Source of the DNA: Cryptomeria japonica
Lineage: Eukaryota; Streptophyta; Pinopsida; Cupressales; Cupressaceae
Length of the DNA: 64,000 bases
Assembly (NCBI RefSeq): GCF_030272615.1
Contig: NC_081409.1
Span: forward strand, 208,677,190-208,741,189
Direction of reading: 5' to 3'
Under the pieces are notes generated by a model. The model did no database searches. It was not told the DNA's origin and saw only the letters and a program-made list of their open reading frames with translations. Numbering within the stretch: the stretch's first letter is position 1; every line of letters begins with the position of its first letter. Position numbers and translations under genes: made by a program. Shown one piece after another: positions 12,691-23,926 of the stretch.

Positions 12691-13640
12691 CCAGGGGAAA
12701 ATCGACTTGGGTTGGGATTGAAAAATCCCTTCAAAAATCATCAAAATGTCAAAATTTGCCCCATAAGGGAAAATCGACCCTAGCTTGGATAAAAATCCAT
12801 GCATAACTTCATAAAAAATGCACACAAAACTCCCCAGGGGAAAATTGATGGTAGTTTGGATTGAAAAATCCACACTCCAAACTCACTTAACTTGGAAAAA
12901 TACTCCCTGGTGGAATTTCGACTTTAGTCTGGATGAAAATCCGGACTCAAAACTCTTCAAAATACTCCCAGTGGAAAATCGATCTCTGTCTGGATGAAAA
13001 TCCGGACAAAAATCCTTACAAAATGCTCTCAGGGGAAAATCGACCTCTGTCTGGATAAAAATTCGGACAAAAATCTGCAGTCACTTGTCACAAATATCCT
13101 GGTGGAAAATCGACCCAGGCATGGAATCATTCTCAACGTTGTCTGCATTTTAGTTCGCACTCCTAGTGGAAAATCGATGGCAGTCTGGATAAATCCTGAC
13201 ACATAGCCAAATTTTAGCACTCCCAGGGGAAAATCGATTTGGGTATGGATAAACAGTGGGGGAAAATAGTAGCCAGTATGGATTTCAGGGGAAACCCATG
13301 TGTAGTGTGGATTTCAGTCTAGATGAAAATCCGGACAAAAATCCTTACAAAATGCTCTTAGGGGAAAATCGACCTCTGTTTGGATGAAAATCCAGACAAA
13401 AATCCGCAGTCACTTGTCACAAATATCCTGGTGGAAAATCGACCCAGGCATGGAATCATCCTCAACGTTGTCTGCACTTTAGTCCGCACTCCTGGTGGAA
13501 AATCGATGGCAGTCTGGATAAATCCTGACACTTAGCCAAATTTTAGCACTCCCAGGGGAAAATCGATTTGGGTATGGATAAACAGTGGGGGAAAATAGTA
13601 GCCAGTATGGATTTCAGGGGGGAATGGGTTGGGTAGTCTA
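12690..13640. repeat. Minisatellite with higher-order 329-bp repeat (E1)
   Basis: The basic unit contains GGGGAAAATCGA followed by a variable word and then CTGGATGAAAATCCGGAC, and recurs every 60-80 bp. A larger block starting near 12980 is repeated from about 13310, with a period of 329 bp (GCTCT at 13025 and 13354). The blocks differ by only scattered substitutions, so the higher-order duplication is younger than the basic array. It lies at the right end of E1, in the place where E2 has its hairpin array. Confidence 0.8.
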
Positions 13641-14339
13641 GAATGTGAGGGGAAAAACACCTCTAGCATGGAATTTGACCCTTCAACCCTTGGAATATGG
13701 ATTCCCCTTAGGATTTTATCATTTTAACCACTCAAAATCACTTAGAAACATTAAATTTAGACTAGACTTAGGCAAATTTTTCAAAAATATGAGCAAAACG
13801 CTAGGAAAATATTGGAATAAAGTGCAAAACCAACTTGAATAATACCTTTGGAGTGAGAAAACAACTCCAAAAGGTTTGGCAATACCTTGACACTTTAAAA
13901 TCACTGATGCGCGTGTTTAAAAACACGTTAACGCTCAAATGGTCAAACACTTAGACAAAACTTAGGATCATTAAAATATCAACGTTAGCAACTTGATCCT
14001 ATAACTTCAAAAACCCTAGACGGTACTAGGCATGATCAAAACTTCGAGACTTGGGCACGGGAAACGCAAAATTGCCCACTAAGCAGCCAAAACCCTAACC
14101 TAACAACACAGAAAGCCGACAAAGAGGGGGGTCCCCGTTAGCAATGGGGCGATGTGTGAAAAGGTCACAACATGTGCCAATCTTCTGTCATGCAGCATGC
14201 ATAAAATAGAGTTTTACGCTATTGTATGGGACCAAGTAACTTCTAAACATGGCTTGCATTCTATTCAATCACACCCATAGACATCTATCACACGCAAGTG
14301 GCATGATGTCTACAATACATTGAACATGTTCAAAAGCAG

Positions 14340-14614
14340 GTTCAGTAGATGCTCTTGAGCCAACAACAAAACTATAAAGAGTGCCATGATGCTGACCACA
14401 CAACTTATGAGTTCAAAACTGTTGAGAAAATTTGATCACAATTTCAAAAAGAGTGCTTCAAGTATCCACACTTGAAGATTATGGTCTTTACAACATATCA
14501 CACATAGTTGGAGAAAAAGCTTTTGTTCTTGACTTGGCACCATACTTGGGTCTACCTACAATATTCAATATGGAACTCCTTAAGCCCTATTTTCACCTTT
14601 CCTTTAGCAAATAG
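14340..14614 (+). pseudogene. Ty3/gypsy integrase C-terminal relic
   Basis: In two adjoining frames the sequence reads YKECHDADHTTYEF, FQKECFKYPHLK and then VGEKAFVLDLAPYLGL, FNMELLKPYF. This is the classic end of plant Ty3/gypsy integrases: the linker with 'H..PHEF..GD.VWLHLQKERL..PHRK', then the GPY/F-type module. It continues the integrase that was cut at 1721, after removal of hAT-1 and E1. One frameshift lies near 14460 and it ends at 14614. Confidence 0.7.
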
Positions 14615-17600
14615 TCACTCAACATCCTTCAAAGTTGGATCTTGAACATCTACATCTAGTGCCAAAGGACCAAAGTATCATGAACTACCACACCATGCAC
14701 ACACTGTAGCTCACATTAGTTGTTTTGAGTGGTCAAGGCAACTGAGTATGCTGACCAGGATAAATGGCACAAAACAATTCAATGCTCAGTTTCTACTGTT
14801 GACTGAAGACACGATGGGGACCATTGGTTCTGATGAAAGGGTGAATGACCCATGCCAAGTTGTGCTAGTTTGCAGTTTGCACTCTCACCTTGGTATTGCC
14901 AAGCATGTTGCACTATGGCAGCACCAACAGGTGTGGCACCATCCTCATTGGTGCCTATCCTAAACATTACCTTCTCAACAGATCGATGACATCTAGCACA
15001 GATCTGTATGCTCTGCATTATACATTTTGGATCATCTAGAGTTGGCACATGACATCAACAACTTCCGTGTAACTTGCACCCCATGCTGGACTTTTGCGCC
15101 ATGTTGCATAAGTCTGACTTACTTTCATGGTTTGCTCTATGTCAGCAACCTTTTCCACACATCTTTTTGGGATATGAATCATCACATTGGCGGGAAGGCG
15201 AACTGTTATCCATTGTTGAAACCTAATGGTTAAATAGCTTGTTTTGGTGATGTAAACTAGAAAAACATACAAGATGGATAATTTGTCAGAACCACAAGTT
15301 GGCTAAACTCTACATGCTAACTCTTTATTAAATTCAACTTTAATTTTGAAAAGATTGTGGAAGTGAAGAATCTTCAACAATATTGCACACTTAAATGATA
15401 GTTCTTTTGTAATTTTGGTCTATGTTAGGATAGGTGACATTAACCTTGCAATCCTAAGTCATTTTCATGTGTCTCTAACGGAATGGATACTTCAAAGTTC
15501 AATGCCTAGGGTCATGTGTGACAAAAATGCCTAATATTTATTTTACCTATGACAAATTGTAATTGAATTTATATAGATGGATCCATTCATCCGTGGCGGT
15601 TACAAAGCATATTGCTAGAATATTCCATTTGGTCATACATTTTTTGAGTGGGGTACAGTTAGATTTGCATGTCTATGCATGTTGACATATGCCATTTGCA
15701 TTTCTTTTAGAGCTGGAAGCTTAGGTTTGCATGTTGTGCATGTTAGTTGTTAAAGCCATTGGGTAGTAATGGAGCACTTAGGATTGACCAAATTTGATTG
15801 GCTATGGGTTAGACAACCATGTAAGAGCCATGTGATCATTTAATAATTTTTACTATGTTTACAAGATTCCCAAGAGGTGGGGCATATGGTTTTTGCAAGG
15901 GGATTTGGCCATTGTTTTGAGATATCACAGTGGTTTTCTCATCCTAGCTCTTCTATAAATTGGGCTCTTGTGTTAGTAGTTTCATAAGTTGTTTTGTAGG
16001 TTGATGAAGTAGCGAAGTGTTGCTGGAATAATATTGTTAGAGAGAGTGATGTTGTGTTGATGTATACTCTTGTTTGAATGATTAACACAAGCATTGGATC
16101 TCTTTGAGTGTGGAGTTTTTTCTTGCAAGGCTTTTTCCACGTACATCTGTTGTCACTTGTGGTATTGCAGTTTTCATTCTATTATTGTGAATGCGTTGAT
16201 CACATAATCATCTAAGTGGGTAATTTTTGATAAGCAGAATTCCAAGTCTGCATCACTTTGTATAAGTTAATATTGTAGTTGTTTAACCTTGCTTCCATTA
16301 GTCTAATCTAAGAAGAAAATGTAATTTAAGTCCTGATTTGGTGAGGGCATTAAGTTCATTGTATCTCTGAATGTAAACACTTAGGTGACAATTGAGAAGA
16401 TTTATCAAGGTTTGCCATGATTTCCACTTATGTGTTTGAGGCCTGGTTAGGGTTTTTAAAGTCCATTTGTCTTGCTTGTATGTTATAGTAATATATCACT
16501 TGCGAATTTACTATTCCTTATGGCTGATGTCTAGAGTTGCCCAATCCTCTAATTAGATGAAAATTATTCACTTCATTCTCACCACAGTTTATGGTGTGAA
16601 TTCTATATCACTTGGACATCAATTTTTTGCCCTTACGTTATGCTTGATTGGTATTAGCCTTCATTTCAATGTTAAGTTTGAGGCCTAAATATTCCCATGG
16701 TGGGGTTTTGTTCCATGTTATCTCTGTATGTAAACACCTAGGAGGCAACTAAGACAATCTATTATGGTTTGCCATGGCTTCCACTTACATGTTTGAGGCC
16801 TAGTTAAGGTGACTGTAAGCTTGTTTCTCTTGCTTGTATATTACATGAACATATCACTTGGGAATTTGCTATACCTTATGGCTAATGTCAAGAGTCGTCC
16901 AGTCTTGTAAGAAGATGAAAATTACTCACTTTATTCTTACCATAGTTTTGCCCCTAGATTATGCTTGATTGGCATTAACCTTCATTCTAATTTTTAATCT
17001 TGAGGCCTAAATATTTCCATGGTGAGATTTTATTCCATGTTAGTACCTATCCTTATTTCCTATCTTGGTTTTCTTCATTGTATATGATCCTTAATGGTTG
17101 TCTACATAGAGAAGGGACATGTTGTGTGATTTGTGGTTGGCTTGGGGCACATTTAATATATAGGATGCACAAAACTATCCGATTGGTAAAACCCCTAAAG
17201 AAATATCAAATAATCTCTCTTCTTGTCCAAATCCAATGACGGATGCATTACCATAGTCTATAGACATTATGGATCTTATACTTTTGACTATGCCATAGAT
17301 GTCCCCATCCTCATTTGTGCTTTTGTATTCATCTAACCATACTGTATGCATATCTGCTCATCTTTGCGAATGCATCCAGCTACGGGTCAAACTGGCAACC
17401 ACTGCGAACCATTGTGTAACTTTTGGTTTTAAATTTTTAATATGTTATTTTTTTCGTCTTTTTAATGTTTCGACTTTTTTGATTTTATAAAATTTTATTT
17501 ATTTATTATTTTTTACTTTTAATTTTTAATTTATTATTGAGTTTAGAATCTTTTATTATTAATTTTATGATTCTTATTTGATATTGAGTGCAATTTATTT

Positions 17601-17896
17601 ATTAAGATTATTTATTAGGTATATATTATATAATACTTATTATCTATTAAATGACTATTATTTATTTTAATTATATTTATGATAAGTATTTTTATTTTTT
17701 AATATATTCATTATTATTTTTTGATAAGTGAATAATAGACTAGGGGTTTGTACCCTTTATATTAATATGCCAAAAGATATTACATTTTTTTGTTTCATTC
17801 CTCCACTGTTGCATATACCAAGAAACCCTCCCAACATTCATAAATTTATCCAAGTAAATTTATCCCCCAAGCATTCTTCACTAGATTATATACAGT
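14615..17896. other. Noncoding stretch, probable LTR remains
   Basis: No gene is supported; small frames at 14748-15272 lie on both strands over the same bases. A TATA-like CTATAAATTGGGC at about 15952 followed by transcript-start-like sequence suggests an LTR promoter, as expected downstream of an integrase. Paired ends could not be found. 17440-17720 is extremely AT-rich. Confidence 0.4.
16362..17041. repeat. Tandem duplication, 357-bp period
   Basis: TATCTCTGAATGTAAACAC at 16362 recurs as TATCTCTGTATGTAAACAC at 16719. The homology continues through GTTTGAGGCCT, TATCACTTG and ATGAAAATTA to a shared GGCCTAAATATT ending. The second copy has small deletions and ends near 17041. Confidence 0.75.
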
Positions 17897-18339
17897 CTAA
17901 GTCACCAAGTTCGGCCGAATTTCAACCTTGAAGTTCGAAATTCATTGAACTTAAAACATTTTATAAAAACCCTAAAAAATTCGATTAAATTTGAATAAAA
18001 ATTAGGGACGACGTATTTGCCGAAAGTGTTTTTTCCCTTGTGCATTTTAGGGTTTCATCGAGTTTTGTTAATAAATATGGGCCACGGACAGCGGCAAACA
18101 AGCAAAGTTTATGTTGAGTTGCAATCACGGACGCGTCACGCACTAGTTCTAGTCACCCCTTTGACTGCAGACCGACGTTGCCGATTGCCAAAGCTTGGTT
18201 GTTGCTACCCGACGTCGCCCACCAGATCGCCACCATTGTAGACGGACGTCGCTTGCCTCTCTCGAGTCTCGACCTGCATAGCCTCTCCCGAGTACCGACC
18301 TGCACAGGTAGGCTTCGGCTTCTCTTGTTATTTTTAAAT

Positions 18340-18820
18340 TTTTTTTTTAGGTTTAATAATTAAATAATATTAAACAACGTTATAATTAAATTATTTTAGG
18401 TTTATTATTATTATATTATATAAAATTACAAAATACACATAATACACATTTATTTATTTATAATGTTTATAATGTTGTTGAATATTATTATTATATAATT
18501 TATAATTTTATATTAATAGTTTTTAATTTTATATTATATATTTTTATATATATTTTTAATATTTTTAAAAGTTTTTTAGGTTTAATAATATATTAATATT
18601 ATTATTATATTATACAATATAATATTACAAAATACACATAATACACATTTGTTTATTTATAATATTTATTTATAATGTTTATGTTTTATAATGTTGTTTA
18701 ATATTATTATTATATAATTTATAATTTTATATTAATAGTTTTTTATTATATTGTTTAATATTAATATTATATATTGTTTAATATTATATATTATTATTAT
18801 ATATTTTTATTATATATTGC
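18340..18820. repeat. AT-rich low-complexity sequence
   Basis: Almost pure A and T with TATTATTA, TTATATAT and AATACACATA words. A segment of roughly 210 bp occurs twice (about 18398-18560 and 18605-18750). It fills the deleted middle of hAT-2. Confidence 0.7.
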
Positions 18821-20390
18821 AAATCATCCTAAACAGCAATTTCTGGGAAAGTGCAGCAAAAGTTTTGCTTGTATGTGAACCAATTGTTGATGTGCTTCGT
18901 ATGGTTGATGGTGACACTCCTTGCCTTGGCATGCTTTATGAAAGCATGGACCGGTGTAAGGAATCTATTAAAAAAGCACTAAATAATGAAGAAGCAGAAT
19001 ATATGCAGATATGGGAGACAATTGATTGCAGATGGAAAATGATGCACACACCTTTACATGCGGCAGCTTGCTTTTTGGAGCCTAAGTTGTTTTCTATTGA
19101 TAGAAGGGGTGATAATGAAATTATGGCAGGGCTTTACCAAGCCATTAGTAGGTATGCACCAGATCCAGAAATTGCAGCACTAATCAGAGATCAAAGTTGG
19201 CAATGCAAGAGAGGAGAAGGGATGTTTGGAGGGGCAGAAGCCAAATATGACTCGCCACGTATGCCTGGATATAGATGGTGGATCGCTTATGGATCATCAG
19301 CGCCTGAACTGCAAGAGTTTGCTATTCGAATTTTGAGTCAAGGAGCAAGTTCATCAACTTGTGAGAGGAACTGGAGTTGCTTTGACCACATCCATTCCAA
19401 AAAGAGGAACAAATTGTTGACTAGAAAGTTGGGAGATCTTGTCTATGTTCGCAGCAATTTGAAATTGCTGATGAACAAATCAGCAAAGACCACTTCCTTA
19501 GAACAAACTCTTGAAGGCATAACAATGTGTTGATGTGTCTTTTGTACACGACCAAACACAGAATAAAATACCTAAAGGTACCTTATCCTCTTTTGAACAA
19601 AGTTTCCTGACTGCTGAAGATCTTGCCGAAGGATCAGTCGAAGTAACTCCAAGGTTCTGATATGTAGGTTCTCTAAGTGTGGATAAGCTCTTTGTGGTAC
19701 GATGTGATTTTGCTGGAATCACAAGGGGACTTACATTCGATGACCCGAATGTCTGATTTGCTTTGGATATCATTGGAACGTGGAATTTCACCGGGCCTTG
19801 ATTTTGAAAAAAAAGGAAAAAAGGATAAGGGTTGTAACGGGATCTATTTCTAACGCTAAGAATGTAAGAGCAATGAATGACCTTTGATGAAATTCTAACT
19901 AAGTCTTGCTTTGACATCCTAGGATCATCTCCACAAGATTAGTGCGATCTTCTGAGTAAAGCTTTATGATGTTTAGATCACCGCTACAAGCATGGACATC
20001 GTCAGGTTGATGTATATCAATGAAGAAGCGATAATTGAAGTTAAGCTTAAGCTGAATGATTCCAGTTGACTACACAAGGCAAGTTGCAATCAACAAACTG
20101 CTAGTAGTATGGATATACAAATTTCACCATCAATCATACAAATTTCTTCCATTCATCTAATAACATGAAATTAAATTTGAGAAGTATAAAGACCATGCAA
20201 ATTATAGAATCGACCCATAGAATTCACCATTTCTTCAATGAAGTTTACAAGTCTTTTGCAACAATATCTTGGCAACAATCTTTGCCTTCTCTTTCTACTC
20301 TACTCTAACTATTTCCTACTCTCTGACTACTAACTATTAGCTAGCTATTAGCTACTAACCCACTATTAACCTTTACAAATGAGGAACCAG

Positions 20391-20404
20391 GGCTTTATAT
20401 AGAG
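20391..20404 (-). promoter_or_regulatory. Putative TATA box of E2
   Basis: The minus strand reads CTCTATATAAAGCC, a good plant TATA box, placed as in E1 about 870 bp from the TGTTGATGTG end. Confidence 0.5.
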
Positions 20405-21108
20405 AACCCTTTACAAATAGACGACTCTGGTTGTCTTAGAATCAATGACTAGGATTACAAGATAGAAACCCTAATTAGGGTTTGTTACAACAAACTTCCT
20501 CTAGCCAATGAGAAAATTACATTCCAAGAGTGAGGACCAATAGGAAGCATGGGTAGGTAAATCGAAGTTTGTGCCGCCTTCGATAGATTAGATACATTGA
20601 ATCTGGTCCTGCTGAGGTGGACCAATCCGACCGGAAGAATGATGATTGGGATGCCACCTTGTCTAATGCTTGTGACTTGGTTGATCCTCTTCAGTCTTTT
20701 GACACAATGAATGATGTACTTCCTTTGTTTGACCAGGCTTCCTTATTGTCAAGTCTTTCTTCTCCGGTAGCACACCTCCGCCTGGAAGTGCTGGCAAAGC
20801 CTTTGTTTGTCATCTTGTGGTAGAATGAGGTCTTGAGGCTAACTTGAACTCCTTGAGCACCCCTAGTCTTCCAACGCTTCAAAGCGCCTTGAGTCCTCCC
20901 TTTTGCATGCGGAATGTCCTTGATGATGATGGACTGGAAGAGGTCGTCCTTGCCCTGACCTGGTCTTCTTCCATCTGCAAAACCAACCAAAAGGTGATTA
21001 AGGTCACATAATGAATTCATTCTAACATAGCATTTCCTACCTTAAATCATCAATAAGAGTTATCAAAATGAAGTTCTCTTGAAATCCTTCCCAGGGACAG
21101 GCCCCATA

Positions 21109-22625
21109 AAATTTCGCCCTGGACCCTGGCCAAGGACAGGACCTATAAGGGATTTTGCCCTGGACCCTCTGGAAGGGTCAGGAGCGATTTCCTTGTCCAA
21201 GCTTAGAATCTTCATCTTTGATGGCCAAAACCCATTCCAGGACAATCCTAGGGGCATCTCCAACTTCTCTCACCTTGGCCTAGGCTTGACTTGACACAAA
21301 TTTTGGAGGATAGAATAGGTTTTAGGATTTTCGCTGTGGACCCTTTGGAAGGGTCAGGAGCGAAATCCTTGTTTTTGCTTAATTCCTTCACATTTGGTGA
21401 TCACTAGCAACTTAAAGCCATGCTCAAAGACATCTCCAATCCTAATTCATCTTAGTCCACACTTGACTTGGCACAAAATTGAGAGAAAAGAGTGGTTTTG
21501 TGAAATTTCGCTTTGGACCGTTTGGAAGGGTCAGGAGCGAAATTTCAACTCTAGGCTTGATTCCTCATCTTTTCAACTCCAATCTTCTTTGCAAGGTAAA
21601 AATACACCACTCTTCGCCCAAGGAACAAGGTTTGGGACCTAAACATGGAAGTAAAAGAGGTTTATCAAGAATTTCGCTCTGGACCCTTTGGAAGGGTCAG
21701 GAGCGAAATTTTTGTTCGAGGCAAAATCTTCATCTTTCAATGCCTCCAACTACCTCCCAAGGCAAGAACATACCAATCTACCCTCCAACATGCCTTGGAC
21801 TCCAACGCCTAGCCAAAACAAGGAAGCAAATGAGAGTTATAAGGATTTTCGCTCTAGACCCTTTGGAAGGGTCAGGAGCGAAATTCCTACTTTGGGTGGA
21901 TTCTGACTACTCCGTCGCCTCAACCCAATTTTCAAAGGCAAGAACACATCAAAGTCTTTCCAACCATGCCACAAAACTCAAGAATTTGACCATCTCCAAG
22001 AAGAAAATATGAGTTTCCAAGAATTTCGCTCTGGACCCTTTGGAAGGGTCAGGAGCGAAATTCTAGTTTTAGGACAAAATCCTTAACATTTTTACATCCC
22101 ATCACTTCAAAAGGCAAAGACATGTTAATCCACTTCCAAATATGTCCAAGGAACTAGAATGTTGGTCTAAACAAGGAAGAAAATGAGGTTTATGGGGAAT
22201 TTCGCTCTGGACCCTTTGGAAGGGTCAGGAGCGAAATTTCCATTCTTGGACAAAACCCTCACTTTTCAATACTTTCAATCACTTCCTTAGGCAAGAACAT
22301 GACCAATTTACCCTCCAACATGTCCAAGGAACAAGGATGTTAGCCCAAACAAGGGAGAAAATAGTGTCTAGGGAGAATTTTGCTCTGGACCCTTTGGAAG
22401 GGTCAAGAGCGAAATTCACATTTAGGCTCAAATCTTGACTTCATTTCTCACATTTCTTCATCCAAACAAGTGTTTTGCCCTCAATAATGCCTGGGAATGA
22501 GTTAGTTCTAAGTTTGGGTCAAAGTAGAATGTCTTATGAAGAATTTTGCTCTGGACCCTTTGGAAGGGTTAGGAGCGAAATTGAAATTCGCTTTGGACCC
22601 TTTGGAAGGGTCAGGAGCGAAATTT
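21109..22625. repeat. Array of 11 palindromic hairpin units, about 177-bp period
   Basis: The core unit of about 41 bp reads AATTTCGCTCTGGACCCTTT then GGAAGGGTCAGGAGCGAAATT. The two halves form a 19-bp inverted repeat with 17 pairs. Copies start near 21109, 21151, 21326, 21502, 21670, 21844, 22021, 22198, 22375, 22541 and 22583. The regular steps are 166-177 bp. Spacers are diverged but related (AGGCAAGAACAT and TCCAAGGAACAAG words), so the array is a tandem satellite whose palindromic part is kept while the rest drifts. The first two copies are the most diverged. Confidence 0.85.
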
Positions 22626-23926
22626 GACATTTTGGTCTCTCCGTCAAGATTCATGTATGGAATATAACATTTAAGTATAAGAATTTCTTATACTTTAAGT
22701 TATATTCCATATATACTGTCAGGATATTTGAGAGTGGTTTTGGACCTCCAGGAGTTATAATGCAAAATCTAGTTTTTGGAGGATTCTTCAATTTTCCAGA
22801 CTTAGTCAAATTTCAGGATCAGGATGACATTCCAGACAGCCAAATTTCAGGACATTTGAAGATCAGGATGACATTCCAGACTTCATCACTCACCAATTTG
22901 ACCTAACTCAGACCTTCAAAGATGATATTCGCTCACCAAGCTTCATTGACCTCCTGAAACTCAAACAAGACACAATTAGCAACAAGAGCAAACTTTGTCC
23001 TAAGGAAGACTTTCAAAGATGACCCTAACTCGGAGCATCCACTGACTCACCTTGGCTCAAGCAGAGCCTGCCATCCTAGTGATCCCCCTGGTGACACTCA
23101 AAATGCAAAGGCTAACAGACAAACCCTAAAAACCTAGAAAACAAAAAAATGTAGGGGTCACCATTTGCAATGGGGCGATGTGTGAATACATCACAACACA
23201 ATGCTAGATGCAGATGAGCCTGACTTTGCAGATGATGAACTGAGTAGTGATACAGATAATGATGATTTGGCATCCTAGCCAAGTGCTCTTGATGACTTAG
23301 AGTTATTTTAAAGTTCTGAAGTCTTTGATTGTTATTGTGCCTTTTTGACAAAAGAACATCTTTGCAATCGTGAAAGCATATGTTTCCTATGGTTTATATT
23401 TTATAAATGTGTCATCTTTTTGTAATGATTTCAAGTCTATTTATCAATGTTAAACTATTTAGGCAATTTTATAGATATATTACATATATCTATTAAAAAT
23501 TTTAAAAAATTACATATAGTGAATTTAATTCGAATTTTATACATTTCGAATTTTTTCCTCATTGAACTTCATTCGAATTTCAAAGCTGTCGAACTTCGAA
23601 TTCGAATTCTAACCTGGTGACTTAGCATACAGTAGTGTTATATAGTGACATTGAAAACGATTTTTTTGAAAAAACCCTACCATCCAGCAAATCTTCTATC
23701 TTGCCACAAGTGACACTTAAAACAATTTTGTAATGTCCCATTTTTGAAATAGGATTTAATAATAAAATGAAAATTGAAAAAATAATAATATAATATAATA
23801 TAATAAAAAATTAATTAAGTTTAATGAAGGGTCATAAGGCATGAAATGAAGAGTTGTGATTCTCTCAAACATGAGATATAAAAGGAAGAATAGTTCATTT
23901 GAAAGGGGATATGGAAGAAGGAAGAA

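Larger units (their letters stand above)
5223..14172 (-). mobile_element. E1: 8.95-kb LTR-like element with cargo gene
   Basis: The ends are TGTTGATGTG at 5223 and GTCACAACA at 14172, i.e. TG...CA with a short inverted TGTTG/CAACA. About 900 bp at the left end align in order with the left end of E2 at 19528. The last 40 bp at the right (GCAATGGGGCGATGTGTGAA then CACAACA) also match E2's right end. The two ends of E1 are not copies of each other, so this is not a retrotransposon with two LTRs. It behaves like a solo LTR, read on the minus strand with a TATA box near 6030. That would be an unusually long LTR, with the gene lying in its U3. It sits inside the gypsy relic. The TSD is poor: only TGT is shared. 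Confidence 0.6.
19528..23198 (-). mobile_element. E2: 3.67-kb solo-LTR-like element
   Basis: It starts TGTTGATGTG and ends CATCACAACA, with an exact 5-bp TSD CAATG (19523-19527 and 23199-23203) inside the hAT-2 frame. The left 1 kb aligns with the left of E1: shared GTTGATGTG start, TTCCAGTTGAC-ACACAAGGC, CTAGTAGTATGGA, the TATA box and CCCTAATTAGGGT. The right end matches E1 too. No second copy of either end is present, so the structure is that of a solo LTR read on the minus strand. The E1 cargo gene is absent. The interior has no recognisable gene and is mostly a hairpin array. Confidence 0.7.
18821..23278 (+). pseudogene. hAT-2 transposase C-terminal part, split by E2
   Basis: The frame from about 18821 to 19527 encodes the C-terminal half of a hAT transposase: LVCEPIVDVLRMVDGD, AACFLEPKLF and RYAPDPEIAAL. 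The dimerisation motif SSSTCERNWSCFDHIHSKK follows, then KLGDLVYVRSNLKLL. E2 is inserted after the codon at 19525-19527. After E2 the same frame resumes beyond the duplicated CAATG and runs through an acidic tail to TAG at 23276-23278. The frame is intact across the insertion when one TSD copy is discounted, so hAT-2 was still open here when E2 arrived. N-terminal domains are absent, so it cannot be an active transposase. Confidence 0.85.
17897..23625 (+). mobile_element. hAT-2 DNA transposon, interrupted by E2
   Basis: The left end begins CTAAGTCACCAAGTTCG and the right end, read inverted, begins CTAAGTCACCAGGTTAG. Flanking octamers are TATACAGT (17889-17896) and CATACAGT (23626-23633), 7 of 8 matching. 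TTCGAA-type subterminal motifs occur at both ends (17925-17995 and 23535-23605). Without E2 and its TSD the element is about 2.05 kb. It lacks the N-terminal BED and DUF659 parts, replaced by a short GC-rich piece and AT-rich filler, so it is an internally deleted derivative. Confidence 0.8.

Noticed and set aside
14748-15272. Overlapping frames downstream of the integrase as a chromodomain or extra ORF
   Set aside because: No chromodomain motif, and frames of similar length lie on both strands over the same bases.
18017-18363. Open frames at the left of hAT-2 as a possible N-terminal transposase exon
   Set aside because: The residues show no BED finger or DUF659 motif. It is probably filler or untranslated sequence.
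21109-22625. CRISPR-like array of palindromic repeats with unique spacers
   Set aside because: The spacers are 130 bp or more and related to one another, the setting is a plant retroelement, and there are no cas genes. It is a satellite with a hairpin core.
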